Assembly: GCA_945952105.1 (NCBI GenBank)
Contig: CAMFGZ010000002.1
Coordinates: forward strand, 186,001 to 250,000
DNA: 64,000 nucleotides
Source of the DNA: an uncultured Rhodospirillaceae bacterium
GTDB lineage: Bacteria; Pseudomonadota; Alphaproteobacteria; Reyranellales; Reyranellaceae
Reading direction: 5' to 3'
Shown: positions 7,878-17,294 of the stretch, in pieces
How positions within the stretch are numbered: position 1 is the stretch's first letter
Layout of the letters: every line of letters starts with the position of its first letter
Program-made: the position numbers and the translations under genes
Notes under the pieces: generated by a model
Told to the model about the DNA's origin: nothing
Database searches by the model: none
What the model saw: only the letters and a program-made list of their open reading frames with translations

Positions 7878-10055
7878 CTAGAAGCCCATGCCCTTGATCT
7901 TGGCCGCCAGCGCCGCCACCGAGAACGGCTTGCCGAGGAAATTGACCCCAGCATCGATTACACCGTGATGCACGATCGCGTTGGCCGTGTATCCGGTCGT
8001 GTAGAGCACCTTCAGATCGGGCCGCCGCGCCACGGCAGCGCCGGCCAGCTGGCGACCGTTCATGCCGCCGGGCAGCCCGACATCGGTGAAGAGGAGCTGG
8101 ATGTCGCGGTGCTGTTCCAGAAGGCGCAGCGCCTGCTCGCCGTCGCCTGCCTCGTAGACCGTGCAGCCGCATTCGCGGCAGGCGGCCACGGCAAAATCCC
8201 GGACCACCGGGTCGTCCTCGACGACCAGGACGATTGGCCCGGTACCGGCAGCGGCAATGACCGCGGGCGCAAGCTCGGGCACCGAACCTGCCTCCGTGTG
8301 GCCCCGCGGCAGGTACAGCTTGACGGTCGAGCCATGCCCGAGCTCGCTGTAGATCTTAAGGTGACCGCCGATCTGCTTCACGTAGCCGAAGGTCATGCTG
8401 AGGCCGAGACCGGTCCCCTGGCCGCGTTCCTTGGTGGTGAAGAAGGGCTCGAACGCGCGCGCGATGGTCTGCTGGTCCATGCCGGTTCCAGTGTCGGAGA
8501 CCGCGATCATCACGAACTGGCCGGGCGTCACCTCGGCATTCGCCGCCGCATAGGCATCGTCGAGATGTGCGTTCGCGGTCTCGATCGTGAGTGTGCCCCC
8601 ACCCGGCATGGCGTCGCGCGCATTGATCGCAAGGTTGAGGACCGCCGCTTCCAGTTGCGTGGAATCGGCCTTGGCCCGCCACAAGCCACCGCTCAGGACG
8701 GTCTCGATCTGCACCGTCTCGCCCAGAGTCCGGCGAAGCAGCTCGGACATCCCCGTCACCAGCCGGTTGGCGTCGATCGCCTCGATCTGCAACGGCTGCT
8801 GCCGCGAGAAAGCCAGCATACGTTGTGTGAGCGTTGCGGCGCGGGCCACGCCGGTGCGCGCGAGTTCGAGGAAACGCACGACTTCCGGTGTCGGCTGCGG
8901 AACGCGGCGACCGATCATCTCGATCGCTCCGCCTATTCCCGTCAGCAGGTTGTTGAAATCGTGCGCGATCCCGGCGGTGAGCTGGCCTACGGCCGTCATC
9001 TTCTGCGACTGGCGCAGGCTCTCCTCGGCCGCGGTGCGCCGGATCTGCTCCTCGCGCAGCCGCTCGAGCGTCTCGCCCTGGCTCGCCGCACGCTTCGAAG
9101 CGAGCCACGCGAGGGCGAACAGCGCCAGCGTCGCCGGCAGACCGAACAGCAGGTGCGAGGCCATGCGATGAAGCCAGGCCTGCCTGACGGCGTCCCTGGC
9201 GACGCCCACCGCCACGTAGACCGGCAGATCGGGCAGCTTTCGATAGACGACCGTTCGCGCGACGCCGTCGAAGCTTCCACTCTGCGTATTGTAGCTGCCA
9301 CCCTCGCGATCCACCGCGATTGCCTGCATGAACCTCGAGCCGGGTTCGAGCCGCGTCAGGCTTCCCGCATATGCAGGGAAGCGCGCCAGCAACTCTCCGT
9401 CGGCGCGAATGAGCGACGTCGTGTAGTCGTCGGGCTCGGCGGCATGTTCGAACAGCTTGGCAAAGTACGCAGGCGGGATCGCCACGAGCACGACACCGTC
9501 GAAGCCGCCATCCGGTCGCTGCCGTCGTTCGCTGTACTGGAATATGTCGGAGCCCTTGATCCGGCTGCGGAACGTCTCGCTGACGTACCGCATCTCCTTG
9601 CCGTCGCGGTGGGCGATGAAATACGGCCTGTCGGCAGCCGAGATGTTTGCCGGTAGGGGAAAGACATTGGCCGCGACGAGCGGCAACCCCTCCTTGTCGA
9701 GGACGAACACGTCCTCGACCTGCGGCAGCTTTCGAACCAGATGTCGAAGCTGTTCGTGCAGCCGGGCCTCGTTCTGCCGGATCTCGCTGTCGCTGAGGTT
9801 GTCGATGAGGCCGAGCACATTGCTGACGACGAGCTGCTGCGTCTCGAACGTGGCACGGGCGCCGACATAGAGGAGATCGAGCGTCCGCGAAATCCGCTCC
9901 TCGTACTGGCGCTGCGTGTCGCCGTAGGCCATCCAGCTTGCCCCGGCAAAGAGCAGAAGCGGCACCACGACGGTCGCGGCCAGGAGGACGAAGGAGGCGT
10001 CGGCCGCGGTCGTGCCGCGCAGCGTCCAGGTCTGGAGTTTGAGGAGCCGCCTCAC
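7878..10055 (-). CDS. Hybrid sensor histidine kinase with periplasmic Cache domain and C-terminal receiver
   Basis: 725 residues. A first transmembrane helix lies near 20-43 and a periplasmic double-Cache-like sensor at about 45-295, with the ligand-type motif RPYFIAHRDG. A second helix spans about 301-320. HisKA carries phospho-acceptor H365 in GIAHDFNNLL. The HATPase_c domain has an N box (NLAINARDAMPGGG) and G boxes (DTGTGMD, GTGLGLSM). The C-terminal receiver has D658 in TDVGLPGG and K709. There is no output domain. It starts 9 bases after the single-domain receiver gene, so the two are one operon. Receiver-to-receiver phosphorelay is possible but inferred. Confidence 0.92.
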   Translation of the reverse strand: MRRLLKLQTWTLRGTTAADASFVLLAATVVVPLLLFAGASWMAYGDTQRQYEERISRTLDLLYVGARATFETQQLVVSNVLGLIDNLSDSEIRQNEARLHEQLRHLVRKLPQVEDVFVLDKEGLPLVAANVFPLPANISAADRPYFIAHRDGKEMRYVSETFRSRIKGSDIFQYSERRQRPDGGFDGVVLVAIPPAYFAKLFEHAAEPDDYTTSLIRADGELLARFPAYAGSLTRLEPGSRFMQAIAVDREGGSYNTQSGSFDGVARTVVYRKLPDLPVYVAVGVARDAVRQAWLHRMASHLLFGLPATLALFALAWLASKRAASQGETLERLREEQIRRTAAEESLRQSQKMTAVGQLTAGIAHDFNNLLTGIGGAIEMIGRRVPQPTPEVVRFLELARTGVARAATLTQRMLAFSRQQPLQIEAIDANRLVTGMSELLRRTLGETVQIETVLSGGLWRAKADSTQLEAAVLNLAINARDAMPGGGTLTIETANAHLDDAYAAANAEVTPGQFVMIAVSDTGTGMDQQTIARAFEPFFTTKERGQGTGLGLSMTFGYVKQIGGHLKIYSELGHGSTVKLYLPRGHTEAGSVPELAPAVIAAAGTGPIVLVVEDDPVVRDFAVAACRECGCTVYEAGDGEQALRLLEQHRDIQLLFTDVGLPGGMNGRQLAGAAVARRPDLKVLYTTGYTANAIVHHGVIDAGVNFLGKPFSVAALAAKIKGMGF

Positions 10056-10064
10056 GTCCGCCTG

Positions 10065-10421
10065 CTATTCCTTTCGGATCAGCGAAGCCACGAAGTTCGA
10101 CAGCTCCGACGCGCTGTAGGGCTTCGGAAAGGAGTGCAGGGTGATGCCGGGCGGCAGGTTGCCCGGCGCCGAAGCTCCCGAGCAGCGGATGATGGGGACG
10201 CCGGGTCGGTGCAAGGCCGCGGCCTCGATCACCTTCTCGCCCGACATGTCCGGCAGGCCGATATCGACGATGATCGCCACGAGCGGCGTGTCGCCCTGAA
10301 CCACGTCGAGGGCCTCTCGGCCCGTCGCCGCTTCGATGCACTCGATACCCACGTCGGCCAGCGAATCGACCAGGACGGCGCGGATCAGGAACTCGTCTTC
10401 AGCCAGCAGAACACTCGACAT
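10065..10421 (-). CDS. Single-domain response regulator (receiver only)
   Basis: 118 residues, just one receiver domain. The acidic pocket is AEDE at residues 7-10, the phospho-acceptor is D53 in IVDIGLPDMSG, the switch residue region is RCSGA near 79-83 and the conserved lysine is K100 in FPKPYSASEL. It has no DNA-binding or enzymatic output, so it acts as a phosphate shuttle, sink or protein-binding switch. It lies directly upstream of the hybrid kinase in one transcription unit. Its partner downstream is not in the window. Confidence 0.9.
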   Translation of the reverse strand: MSSVLLAEDEFLIRAVLVDSLADVGIECIEAATGREALDVVQGDTPLVAIIVDIGLPDMSGEKVIEAAALHRPGVPIIRCSGASAPGNLPPGITLHSFPKPYSASELSNFVASLIRKE

Positions 10422-10430
10422 CCGTAAGCC

Positions 10431-11567
10431 CTACTCCGCCGCCTTCGCCATCGCGGGCTGGGGCTTGAACGGCAGGATCGTTGTCGCCCGCGCCGCGGGC
10501 AACGGCAAGGGCGGGGTTTCCACACCCAGCGTCCGCGCCGCGTTCCACGCCCAGCGCGGGTCCAGCAGGAAGGGGCGCGCATGCGCCGTGCAGTCGGCCT
10601 CGCCGGACGCGATGATCTTCTCGGCCTGCTCCGGCTCCGTGATGAGACCGACCGCCCAGGTCTTGATGCCGGCTTCCTTGCGGACGCGCGCAGAGAACGG
10701 CACGTGATAGCCCGGCCCCAGCGTGATCTTCTGCCCCGGCGCATTGCCGCCCGAGCTTACATCGACGAAATCGCAGCCCAATGCCTTGAGCTGGCGCGCC
10801 GTCTCGACCGTCTCCTCGATGGTGACACCGCCCTCGACCCACTCGACGGCCGAGAGCCGCATGCCCAGCGCCTTCTCGGCGGGCCAGACCCGGCGCACGG
10901 CTTCGAATACCTCGAGCGGGAAGCGCCGGCGCTTGTCGGCGGTGCCGCCATATTCGTCGGTCCGACGGTTGCTGAGCGGCGAGAGGAACTGGCTGAGCAG
11001 GTAGCCGTGGGCTCCGTGAAGTTCGACCACGTCGAAACCCAGCCGCAGGCTGCGCTCCGCCGCTTCGACGAACGCCTGCTTCACCTTCTTCAGGCCGATA
11101 CCGTCGAGCGCCACCGGCGTGTGCCACCTGGCAGCCGGGTCGTAGGCCAGCGCCGAAGGACCGTAGGTCGTCCACGGCAGATCGGGCGCATCGGCCTGGG
11201 TCAGCGGACCGCCGCCCTTCCATGGGCGCTGGGCCGAGGCCTTGCGGCCGGCATGGGCGAGCTGCACGCCGAGCTTCACGCCCGGCATCCAGCCGCGCAC
11301 CCAGTCGATGACCGGCTTCAGCGCCGCTTCGTTCTCGTCGCTGTAGAGGCCGAGGCAACCCTGCGTGATGCGGCCCTCGCGCTCGACATGCGTGGCTTCG
11401 AGGCAGAGCAGCCCCGCGCCCGACATGGCGAGCATGCCGTAGTGCACCTGGTGCCAGGGCTGCGCGCTGCCGTCGACCGCCGAGTACTGGCACATCGGCG
11501 AGACGATGATGCGGTTGGGCAGCGTGACGCCGCCGAGCTCGACAGGGGTGAAGAGTTGGGCGGTCAT
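10431..11567 (-). CDS. Old Yellow Enzyme, YqjM/NamA-type NADPH dehydrogenase
   Basis: 378 residues, a flavin (FMN) TIM barrel that reduces activated C=C bonds with NAD(P)H. The YqjM-class residues can be read: C26 and Y28 in SPMCQYSA, the QLAHAGRK motif at 102-109, and the substrate-binding pair H184/H187 in LHGAHGYLLSQF. The phosphate-binding C-terminal part is present (ASGEADCTAHARPFLLDP). Length and motifs match family members. The 16-base gap to nudC suggests a short operon. Physiological substrate unknown. Confidence 0.93.
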   Translation of the reverse strand: MTAQLFTPVELGGVTLPNRIIVSPMCQYSAVDGSAQPWHQVHYGMLAMSGAGLLCLEATHVEREGRITQGCLGLYSDENEAALKPVIDWVRGWMPGVKLGVQLAHAGRKASAQRPWKGGGPLTQADAPDLPWTTYGPSALAYDPAARWHTPVALDGIGLKKVKQAFVEAAERSLRLGFDVVELHGAHGYLLSQFLSPLSNRRTDEYGGTADKRRRFPLEVFEAVRRVWPAEKALGMRLSAVEWVEGGVTIEETVETARQLKALGCDFVDVSSGGNAPGQKITLGPGYHVPFSARVRKEAGIKTWAVGLITEPEQAEKIIASGEADCTAHARPFLLDPRWAWNAARTLGVETPPLPLPAARATTILPFKPQPAMAKAAE

Positions 11568-11583
11568 GGTATTCCCCGGAAAA

Positions 11584-12513
11584 TCAGCCGTTGATCGAAG
11601 GTCCGGCCTCGTGGCCCAGCCATTCCTCGATCAGGCGGCGGGCGATCGAATCGCGGCGCGGCATGAAGAAGGAACCGTCCTTCGGAAGGTTCTCGGTGCG
11701 CAATTCCTCGCGGCTCATCCAGCGTGCGCTTTCGAGCTCGGATTCGTTCACGCTGAAGTCCATCGACTCGGCTTCGGCATGGAAGCCGATCATCACCGAG
11801 GCGGGGAACGGCCAGGGCTGGGACGAACGGTAGATCACGTCCTTTACCTTGACCTTCACTTCCTCGTAGACCTCGCGTGCCACGGCATCCTCGAAGCTCT
11901 CGCCGGGCTCGACGAAGCCCGCCAGGGTCGAATGCATGCCGCGCGGGAAATGCTTGCCGCGGCCCAGCAGGCACTTGTCGCCGTGATGGACGAGCATGAT
12001 CACCGCGGGATCGGTGCGCGGGAAGGTTTCTGTCTTGCAGTTCTCGTTGGTGCACATGCGCACGTGGCCGCCGCGCGTGACCTTCGTCGTCGCGCCGCAG
12101 ACGCCGCAGTAGCGGTGGCGGCGATGCCAGTAGGTCATGCCGCGGGCATAGGCCAGGATCGAGCCCTCGCGTGCGAACAGCAGCGGACCGACCTGGCGGA
12201 GGTCGACGAACTCGCCCAGCTCTTTCAGCGGCACGTCCTTGCCGGTGACGTCGACGGCGAAGTACGGCGTGCCTTCGACGTAACCCAGGAAGATCTGGAC
12301 GTCGCTCGAGTTCGCGATTGCCCGGCCCATCATGCCCTGGAGGAAGACGGCTTCCGGATTGCCGCCGGTCTTCACCAGGTTCTTCTCTGTGTCGATCGGC
12401 ACGAAGCGTGCGGCCCCCGAGGAGGCCAGTTCGATCATCCGTTCATCGTCCTCGCGCTCATGGCTGGCGCGGTCGATTTCGGCGCTGGAATAGGGATTTC
12501 TTGGGTTTCTCAT
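11584..12513 (-). CDS. nudC: NAD+ diphosphatase / NADH pyrophosphatase (Nudix, NudC)
   Basis: 309 residues. It cleaves NAD(H) to NMN(H) and AMP and may remove NAD caps from RNA, as known for NudC. An N-terminal domain is followed by a zinc ribbon with C136, C139, C154 and C159. The Nudix box runs from GFVEPGESFEDA at residue 199 to REVYEEV at 213-219. The NudC signature SQPWPFPAS is at 231-239. All expected elements are present. It precedes the Old Yellow Enzyme gene on the same strand. Confidence 0.95.
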   Translation of the reverse strand: MRNPRNPYSSAEIDRASHEREDDERMIELASSGAARFVPIDTEKNLVKTGGNPEAVFLQGMMGRAIANSSDVQIFLGYVEGTPYFAVDVTGKDVPLKELGEFVDLRQVGPLLFAREGSILAYARGMTYWHRRHRYCGVCGATTKVTRGGHVRMCTNENCKTETFPRTDPAVIMLVHHGDKCLLGRGKHFPRGMHSTLAGFVEPGESFEDAVAREVYEEVKVKVKDVIYRSSQPWPFPASVMIGFHAEAESMDFSVNESELESARWMSREELRTENLPKDGSFFMPRRDSIARRLIEEWLGHEAGPSING

Positions 12514-12551
12514 AGGCCGCGGACCGTGCCACAGGGCCGCCGCCGCTGCAA

Positions 12552-15482
12552 TCAGGGCAGCGCCCGTTCCAGGACCTGCGCCACATGTATCGCCTGCCGG
12601 TCGGACCCGTCGGCGATCTGGTGGCGGCAGGAGGTGCCGTCGGCGACGACCAGCGTTCCGGCATCCGCCTTGCGCACCGCCGGCAGCAGCGACAGCTCGG
12701 CCATGGCGATCGAGGTCTCGTAGTGCTCGGCCTCGTAGCCGAAGCTGCCGGCCATGCCGCAGCAGCTAGACTCGATCGGTGTCACGGCGAGATCGGGGAC
12801 GAGCGACAACACTTCCTGCACGGCGCTCATGGCGCCGAAGGCCTTCTGGTGGCAGTGGCCATGCAGCAGCGCCTTTTTTTCGGACAGCGGCCGGAGGGGC
12901 AGTTCGAGGCGTCCCGCCTTCTTCTCGCGCGCGAGGAATTCCTCGAACAGCACGGCATGGGCCGCGACCAGTTCGGCGTCATCGCCCAGGCCCAGGGCCA
13001 GGAACTCGTCGCGCATCGTGAACAGGCACGACGGCTCGAGCCCGATGATCGGCACGCCCTTTTGCGCGAAGGGCAGCAGCGCGTTCAGCGTGCGCCGCGC
13101 TTCGGCCCTGGCCCGCTCCACCTGGCCGGTCGCCAGGTAGGTGCGGCCGCAGCACAGGGCGGGCGCCCCCAGGGTCGGCCAGGCCACGGCCACGCGATGG
13201 CCGGCTGCCGACAGCACACGGCGCGCGGCATGCAGGATTTCCGGTTCGAAATTGTTCGAGAAGGTGTCGGCGAAGATCACCACTGTGGCGTCCCCGTCAC
13301 CGTCGTCGACGCCGGTCGTCGAGAGGAACGTGTCTCCGCGCCATTGCGGCAGGCGGCGCTGCTTGGCGAAGCCGAGATACGACTGAACGAACCACGCGGC
13401 GTTGAAAAGCCACGGCAGGCGCCGCGCCCACGGCGCCATCGACGGCGTGCTGCCGATCAGCCGGTCGCGCCAGCTCAGGCCCTTGGCCATCCGCCGAGCC
13501 GACTTCACCTCGATCTTCATGCGCGCCATGTCCACGCCGGTCGGGCAGTCGCGCTTGCAGCCCTTGCAGCTCACGCACAGGTCCATCGCGGCCGCGACCG
13601 CGTCGGAGCGCAAACCCTCGGACCCAAGCTGGCCGGACAGGGCCAGACGCAGCGTGTTGGCACGGCCGCGCGTCAGGTGCTTCTCGTCGCGCGTCGCGCG
13701 GAAGGACGGGCACATTGTGCCGGCGTCGAACTTCCGGCAATGGCCATTGTTGTTGCACATCTCGGCGGCCTTCGCGAAGCCGCCGGCCAGGTCGCCGCCG
13801 GTGCCGGGCGGCGTCGAGATCTCAGTGACCGGGTCGGTCTGGACGTTCCATGCCGACCAGTCGAGCGCCGGCTCGTACTTGATGGATTCGTATCCCGGCT
13901 TGAAGCGGAACAGCGATCGGTCGTCCATGCGCGTCGCGCGGACGATCTTGCCCGGGTTCAGGATGTTCTCCGGATCGAACAGGTCCTTCACCGTCTCGAA
14001 CGCTTTCGTCAGGCGCGGCCCGAACTGCCAGGCCACCCACTCCGATCGCACCAGCCCGTCGCCATGCTCGCCCGAGAAGGCGCCCTTGTATTCGCGCACC
14101 AGCGCCGACGCTTCCTCGGCAATGGCCCGCATCTTCTCGGCACCTTCGCGGCGCATGTCGAGGATCGGCCGCACATGCAGCGTGCCGACCGACGCATGGG
14201 CGTACCAGGTGCCGCGCGTGCCATGCTTGCCGAACACGTCGGTCAGACGCTGCGTGTAGTCCGCGAGATGCTCCAGCGGGACGGCGCAGTCCTCGATGAA
14301 CGAGACGGGCTTACCGTCGCCCTTCATCGACATCATGATGTTGAGGCCGGCCTTGCGGACTTCCCAGAGTTCGGACTGCGGCCTGGGCTCCGGCATCTCG
14401 ACGACGCTGCCGGGCATGCCGAGGTCGGCCATCAGCTCGACCAGGCGTGCTAGATCGCGCAGCTGGTCGTCACGCTCCTCGCCCGCGAACTCGACCAGCA
14501 GGATGGCCTCGGGCTTGCCGATCAGCGCCCGCTCGATGACCGGCCGGAAAGCGGGATTGGCGCGCGCCAGCTCGATCATAGTGCGATCGACCAACTCCAC
14601 AGCCGCCGGCTTCAGCTTCACGATGTGCTGGGCGCTGTCCATCGCCTTGTAGAAGCTGGGGAAGTTCACGACGCCCAGTGTCTTGTGCTTGGGCAGCGGC
14701 GCGAGGTTCAGCGTGAGCCGCTCCGTCACTGCCAGCGTGCCCTCGCTGCCGACCAGCAGGTGCGCGAGGTTCACCGAATTGTCGGTCGTGTAGGGCCGCT
14801 CCGACTGCGGGAAGAAGATGTCGAGGTTGTAGCCGCCGACCCGGCGCATCACGTGCGGATACATCCGCTCGATCTCGTCGCGCTCGGCGAAGGCCAGCTC
14901 CGCGACCTTGTCAGCAATCAGACGCACGCCGTCGGGCATGTGCTCGGGCCGGGCGGATCCGAAGCGCGCCCGCTGGCCGTTGGCCAGCAGCGCGTCGATC
15001 GACGCCACGTTGTGCACCATGTTGCCGTAACGGATCGAGCGCGAGCCGCAGGAATTGTTGCCGGCCATGCCGCCCAGCGTGCACTGCGCCGAGGTCGAGA
15101 CGTCGACCGGATACCAGAGCCCGTGCGGCTTCAGCCAGGCGTTGAGCTGATCGAGCACGACGCCTGGCTGGACCGTCACCTGCGCCTTGTTCTTGTCGAA
15201 GCCCACGATCTCGCGCAGGTACTTCGAACAGTCGATCACCAGCGCATCGCCGACCGTCTGACCGCACTGAGACGTGCCCGCGCCGCGCGGCAGGATCGCC
15301 GCCTTCGCGTCGCGCGCCACGTCGACGGCCAGGGCGAGGTCCGCCTCGTCGCGCGGCACCACCACGCCCACCGGCTCGACCTGGTAGATCGACGCATCAG
15401 TCGAGTAGCGCCCACGCGAGGCCCTGTCGAACAGGACCTCGCCTTTCAGCGAACGACGCAGATTTTGCTCAAGCTTGCTCAT
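12552..15482 (-). CDS. Large FAD-binding and 4Fe-4S oxidoreductase (YdiJ/D-2-hydroxyacid dehydrogenase type)
   Basis: 976 residues from the ATG at 15480-15482; a GTG four codons upstream is possible. The N-terminal half is an FAD_binding_4 plus FAD-oxidase C domain like GlcD (PRGAGTSQCGQTVGDALVID, TLGGMAGNNSCGSRSIRYGN, FSGEHGDGLVRSEW). The C-terminal half is GlpC/GlcF-like. It has cysteine clusters CNNNGHC...C and LCVSCKGCKRDCP for Fe-S centres and two CCG motifs (APALCCGR and ESSCCGMAG). Such fusions oxidise D-2-hydroxyacids such as D-lactate or D-2-hydroxyglutarate. The glyoxylate aminotransferase and GntR neighbours would fit 2-hydroxyacid or glycolate metabolism (inferred). Confidence 0.9.
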   Translation of the reverse strand: MSKLEQNLRRSLKGEVLFDRASRGRYSTDASIYQVEPVGVVVPRDEADLALAVDVARDAKAAILPRGAGTSQCGQTVGDALVIDCSKYLREIVGFDKNKAQVTVQPGVVLDQLNAWLKPHGLWYPVDVSTSAQCTLGGMAGNNSCGSRSIRYGNMVHNVASIDALLANGQRARFGSARPEHMPDGVRLIADKVAELAFAERDEIERMYPHVMRRVGGYNLDIFFPQSERPYTTDNSVNLAHLLVGSEGTLAVTERLTLNLAPLPKHKTLGVVNFPSFYKAMDSAQHIVKLKPAAVELVDRTMIELARANPAFRPVIERALIGKPEAILLVEFAGEERDDQLRDLARLVELMADLGMPGSVVEMPEPRPQSELWEVRKAGLNIMMSMKGDGKPVSFIEDCAVPLEHLADYTQRLTDVFGKHGTRGTWYAHASVGTLHVRPILDMRREGAEKMRAIAEEASALVREYKGAFSGEHGDGLVRSEWVAWQFGPRLTKAFETVKDLFDPENILNPGKIVRATRMDDRSLFRFKPGYESIKYEPALDWSAWNVQTDPVTEISTPPGTGGDLAGGFAKAAEMCNNNGHCRKFDAGTMCPSFRATRDEKHLTRGRANTLRLALSGQLGSEGLRSDAVAAAMDLCVSCKGCKRDCPTGVDMARMKIEVKSARRMAKGLSWRDRLIGSTPSMAPWARRLPWLFNAAWFVQSYLGFAKQRRLPQWRGDTFLSTTGVDDGDGDATVVIFADTFSNNFEPEILHAARRVLSAAGHRVAVAWPTLGAPALCCGRTYLATGQVERARAEARRTLNALLPFAQKGVPIIGLEPSCLFTMRDEFLALGLGDDAELVAAHAVLFEEFLAREKKAGRLELPLRPLSEKKALLHGHCHQKAFGAMSAVQEVLSLVPDLAVTPIESSCCGMAGSFGYEAEHYETSIAMAELSLLPAVRKADAGTLVVADGTSCRHQIADGSDRQAIHVAQVLERALP

Positions 15483-15502
15483 AGACGGGCACACCAGACA
15501 GT

Positions 15503-15539
15503 GCCCTCTCCCCCCGCGTCATACGCGGGCGGAGAGGGC
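15503..15539. repeat. Intergenic hairpin, REP-like (CCCTCTCC family)
   Basis: The arms GCCCTCTCC and GGAGAGGGC enclose a second stem, CCCGCGT/ACGCGGG, with a CAT loop; one C bulges on each side. It lies between the TTT binding-protein gene and the FAD/Fe-S gene on the minus strand and could attenuate or end the upstream message. A similar sequence occurs at 36512-36556. Confidence 0.65.
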
Positions 15540-15587
15540 CTGGTGATCGCTACCGAAAGCGGGTTCATCGGGTCACGCCAGCCATCC

Positions 15588-16580
15588 TCAGTCGAGCTTC
15601 ACGCCGGCCGCCGCGACGACCTTCTGCCACTTCTCGATTTCCGTACGGATACGCTTGGCGAAGTCGGCCGGCGATTCGCCGCCGACCTGGGCCAGCTGCT
15701 CCTTCCAGATCGCCTGCAGCTTGGGATTGGCCAGCGCCTTGACGATCTCGTCGTACATCCGCTTCACGATCGGCTGCGGTGTGCCCTTGATCGCCCAGAG
15801 ACCGTACCAGGTCGATACGAGCCAGGCCGGCACGCCGATCTCGGCCGCCGTGGGCATGTCGGGAAACTCGGGCACGCGCTTGTCGGTGGCGACAGCAAGC
15901 CCGAGCAGCTTGCCGGCCTTGATCTGCTGCGCCGAGGTGCCCATGCCGTCGAACATCATGTCGGCGTTGCCGGCCAGAAGGTCCTGCATCGCGGGGCCCG
16001 CGCCGCGATAGGGCACGTGGACGATCTCGGTCTTGGTCTCGAGTTTGAAAAGTTCGCCAGCCAGGTGATGCGCCGTGCCGGCGCCGGCCGAGGCGTAGTT
16101 CACCTTGTTCGGGTTGGCCTTGAGGTAGGCGATGAACTCGGCCGCGGTCTTCACCGGGATCTTGTTCGGGTTGATCGAGATCACCTGGGGCACCAGCGCG
16201 ACCATGGTGATCGGTTCGAAGTTCTTCTCGAGGTCGTAATCGAGGTTCTTGTAGATCGACGGGGCGATCGTGTGATGGATGGCGCCGACGAAGAAGGTCT
16301 GGCCGTCGGGCTTCATCTTGGCCGCCTGCGAGGCGCCGACCGTGCCGCCCGCACCGCCCTTGTTGTCGATCAGGATCTGGACACCGAGCTGCTCGCCGAC
16401 CTGCGCGGCCAAGGGCCGGGCGAAGACGTCGGTACCGCCGCCTGCCGGAAACGGGTTCACCCAGGTGATCGGGCCGTTCGGCCAGCCCTGCTGCGCACGT
16501 GAGACGGCGGGCGCGGCCAGCGTGGCGGCGAGGCCGAGCTTGAGGGCGTTACGGCGCGAGGTCTGGAATGTCGAGGTCAT
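15588..16580 (-). CDS. Tripartite tricarboxylate transporter (Bug/TctC-family) solute-binding protein
   Basis: 330 residues with a Tat/Sec-like signal peptide (SRRNALKLGLAATLAAPAVSRA). The mature protein begins with the Bug signature WPNGPITWVNPFPAGGGTD, followed by the typical VGASQAAKMKPDGQTFFVG and the C-terminal DFAKRIRTEIEKW. It binds a carboxylate in the periplasm. No TctA/TctB membrane genes are in the window, so it is an orphan receptor, common in this family. Its ATG overlaps the TGA of the GntR regulator gene (ATGA), so the regulator and receptor are translated together. Confidence 0.92.
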   Translation of the reverse strand: MTSTFQTSRRNALKLGLAATLAAPAVSRAQQGWPNGPITWVNPFPAGGGTDVFARPLAAQVGEQLGVQILIDNKGGAGGTVGASQAAKMKPDGQTFFVGAIHHTIAPSIYKNLDYDLEKNFEPITMVALVPQVISINPNKIPVKTAAEFIAYLKANPNKVNYASAGAGTAHHLAGELFKLETKTEIVHVPYRGAGPAMQDLLAGNADMMFDGMGTSAQQIKAGKLLGLAVATDKRVPEFPDMPTAAEIGVPAWLVSTWYGLWAIKGTPQPIVKRMYDEIVKALANPKLQAIWKEQLAQVGGESPADFAKRIRTEIEKWQKVVAAAGVKLD

Positions 16581-17275
16581 GGTCTTGTTCCTCCCTGAAG
16601 GTTCTTGTCGTCTCGGTTGTCCATGGAATCGAGGACGGCCTGCTGTTTGGCCCGCAGGTGCCCCACGAGGAGGTCACGTAGCGCGGCGCCGTCCCGCGCG
16701 GCAAGCGCTTCGATCATTGAACGATGTTCCGCGACGGCCTGATCCCATTTGGCCGGGTTGAGGTTGGAACGGAATCTGAGTGCGTGCAGGCGGGCATTCA
16801 GCGTGCGGTAGGTCTGCTTGAGGACAGCATTGTCCGCGAGGGCGTTCAGTCGGTCGTGAATCAGACGATTGATGCGGTAGTAGGCCGGCAGGTCGTGGCC
16901 GGCGTGAGTGACCTCCATCTGATTTTGCAGTGCACGCAAATCGGCGATGTCGGCGTCGGTTACCCGAGCCACGGCGAGTTCGCCCGCCAAACCTTCCAGC
17001 GCCCCCATCACCTCGAAGGCACCGCGTACATCCTCCCGTGACAGGGCCACCACCTGGGCGCCCCGGTTGGGCAGTTGCACCAGCAGGCCATCGGCGGCGA
17101 GCATGCGGAAGGCTTCCCGAAGCGGCGTTCGCGATACGCCCAGCCGCTCGCACAATTCGCGCTCGTTCAGCTTGGCGCCCGGCGCAAGCTCGCCTTCGAT
17201 GATGAGTGCCCGCAGCCGCTCGGCAGCCGCTTCGGGCAACGTCAGACGCGCGATCGGAAAAGTCGAACCATCCAT
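16577..17275 (-). CDS. GntR-family (FadR/FCD) transcriptional regulator
   Basis: 232 residues from the ATG at 17273-17275. A longer reading to 17317 would swallow the operator-like palindrome and is less likely. The N-terminal winged helix is clear (AAERLRALIIEGELAPGAKLNERELCERLGVSRTPLREA). The C-terminal FCD all-helical domain binds small carboxylates through a metal; visible motif parts are NRLIHDRLN and the C-terminal AEHRSMIEAL. It sits divergent from the glyoxylate aminotransferase gene and upstream of the TTT receptor, so it probably controls both in response to an organic acid. Confidence 0.92.
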   Translation of the reverse strand: MDGSTFPIARLTLPEAAAERLRALIIEGELAPGAKLNERELCERLGVSRTPLREAFRMLAADGLLVQLPNRGAQVVALSREDVRGAFEVMGALEGLAGELAVARVTDADIADLRALQNQMEVTHAGHDLPAYYRINRLIHDRLNALADNAVLKQTYRTLNARLHALRFRSNLNPAKWDQAVAEHRSMIEALAARDGAALRDLLVGHLRAKQQAVLDSMDNRDDKNLQGGTRP

Positions 17276-17294
17276 CTGGACACACCTTGGCATA

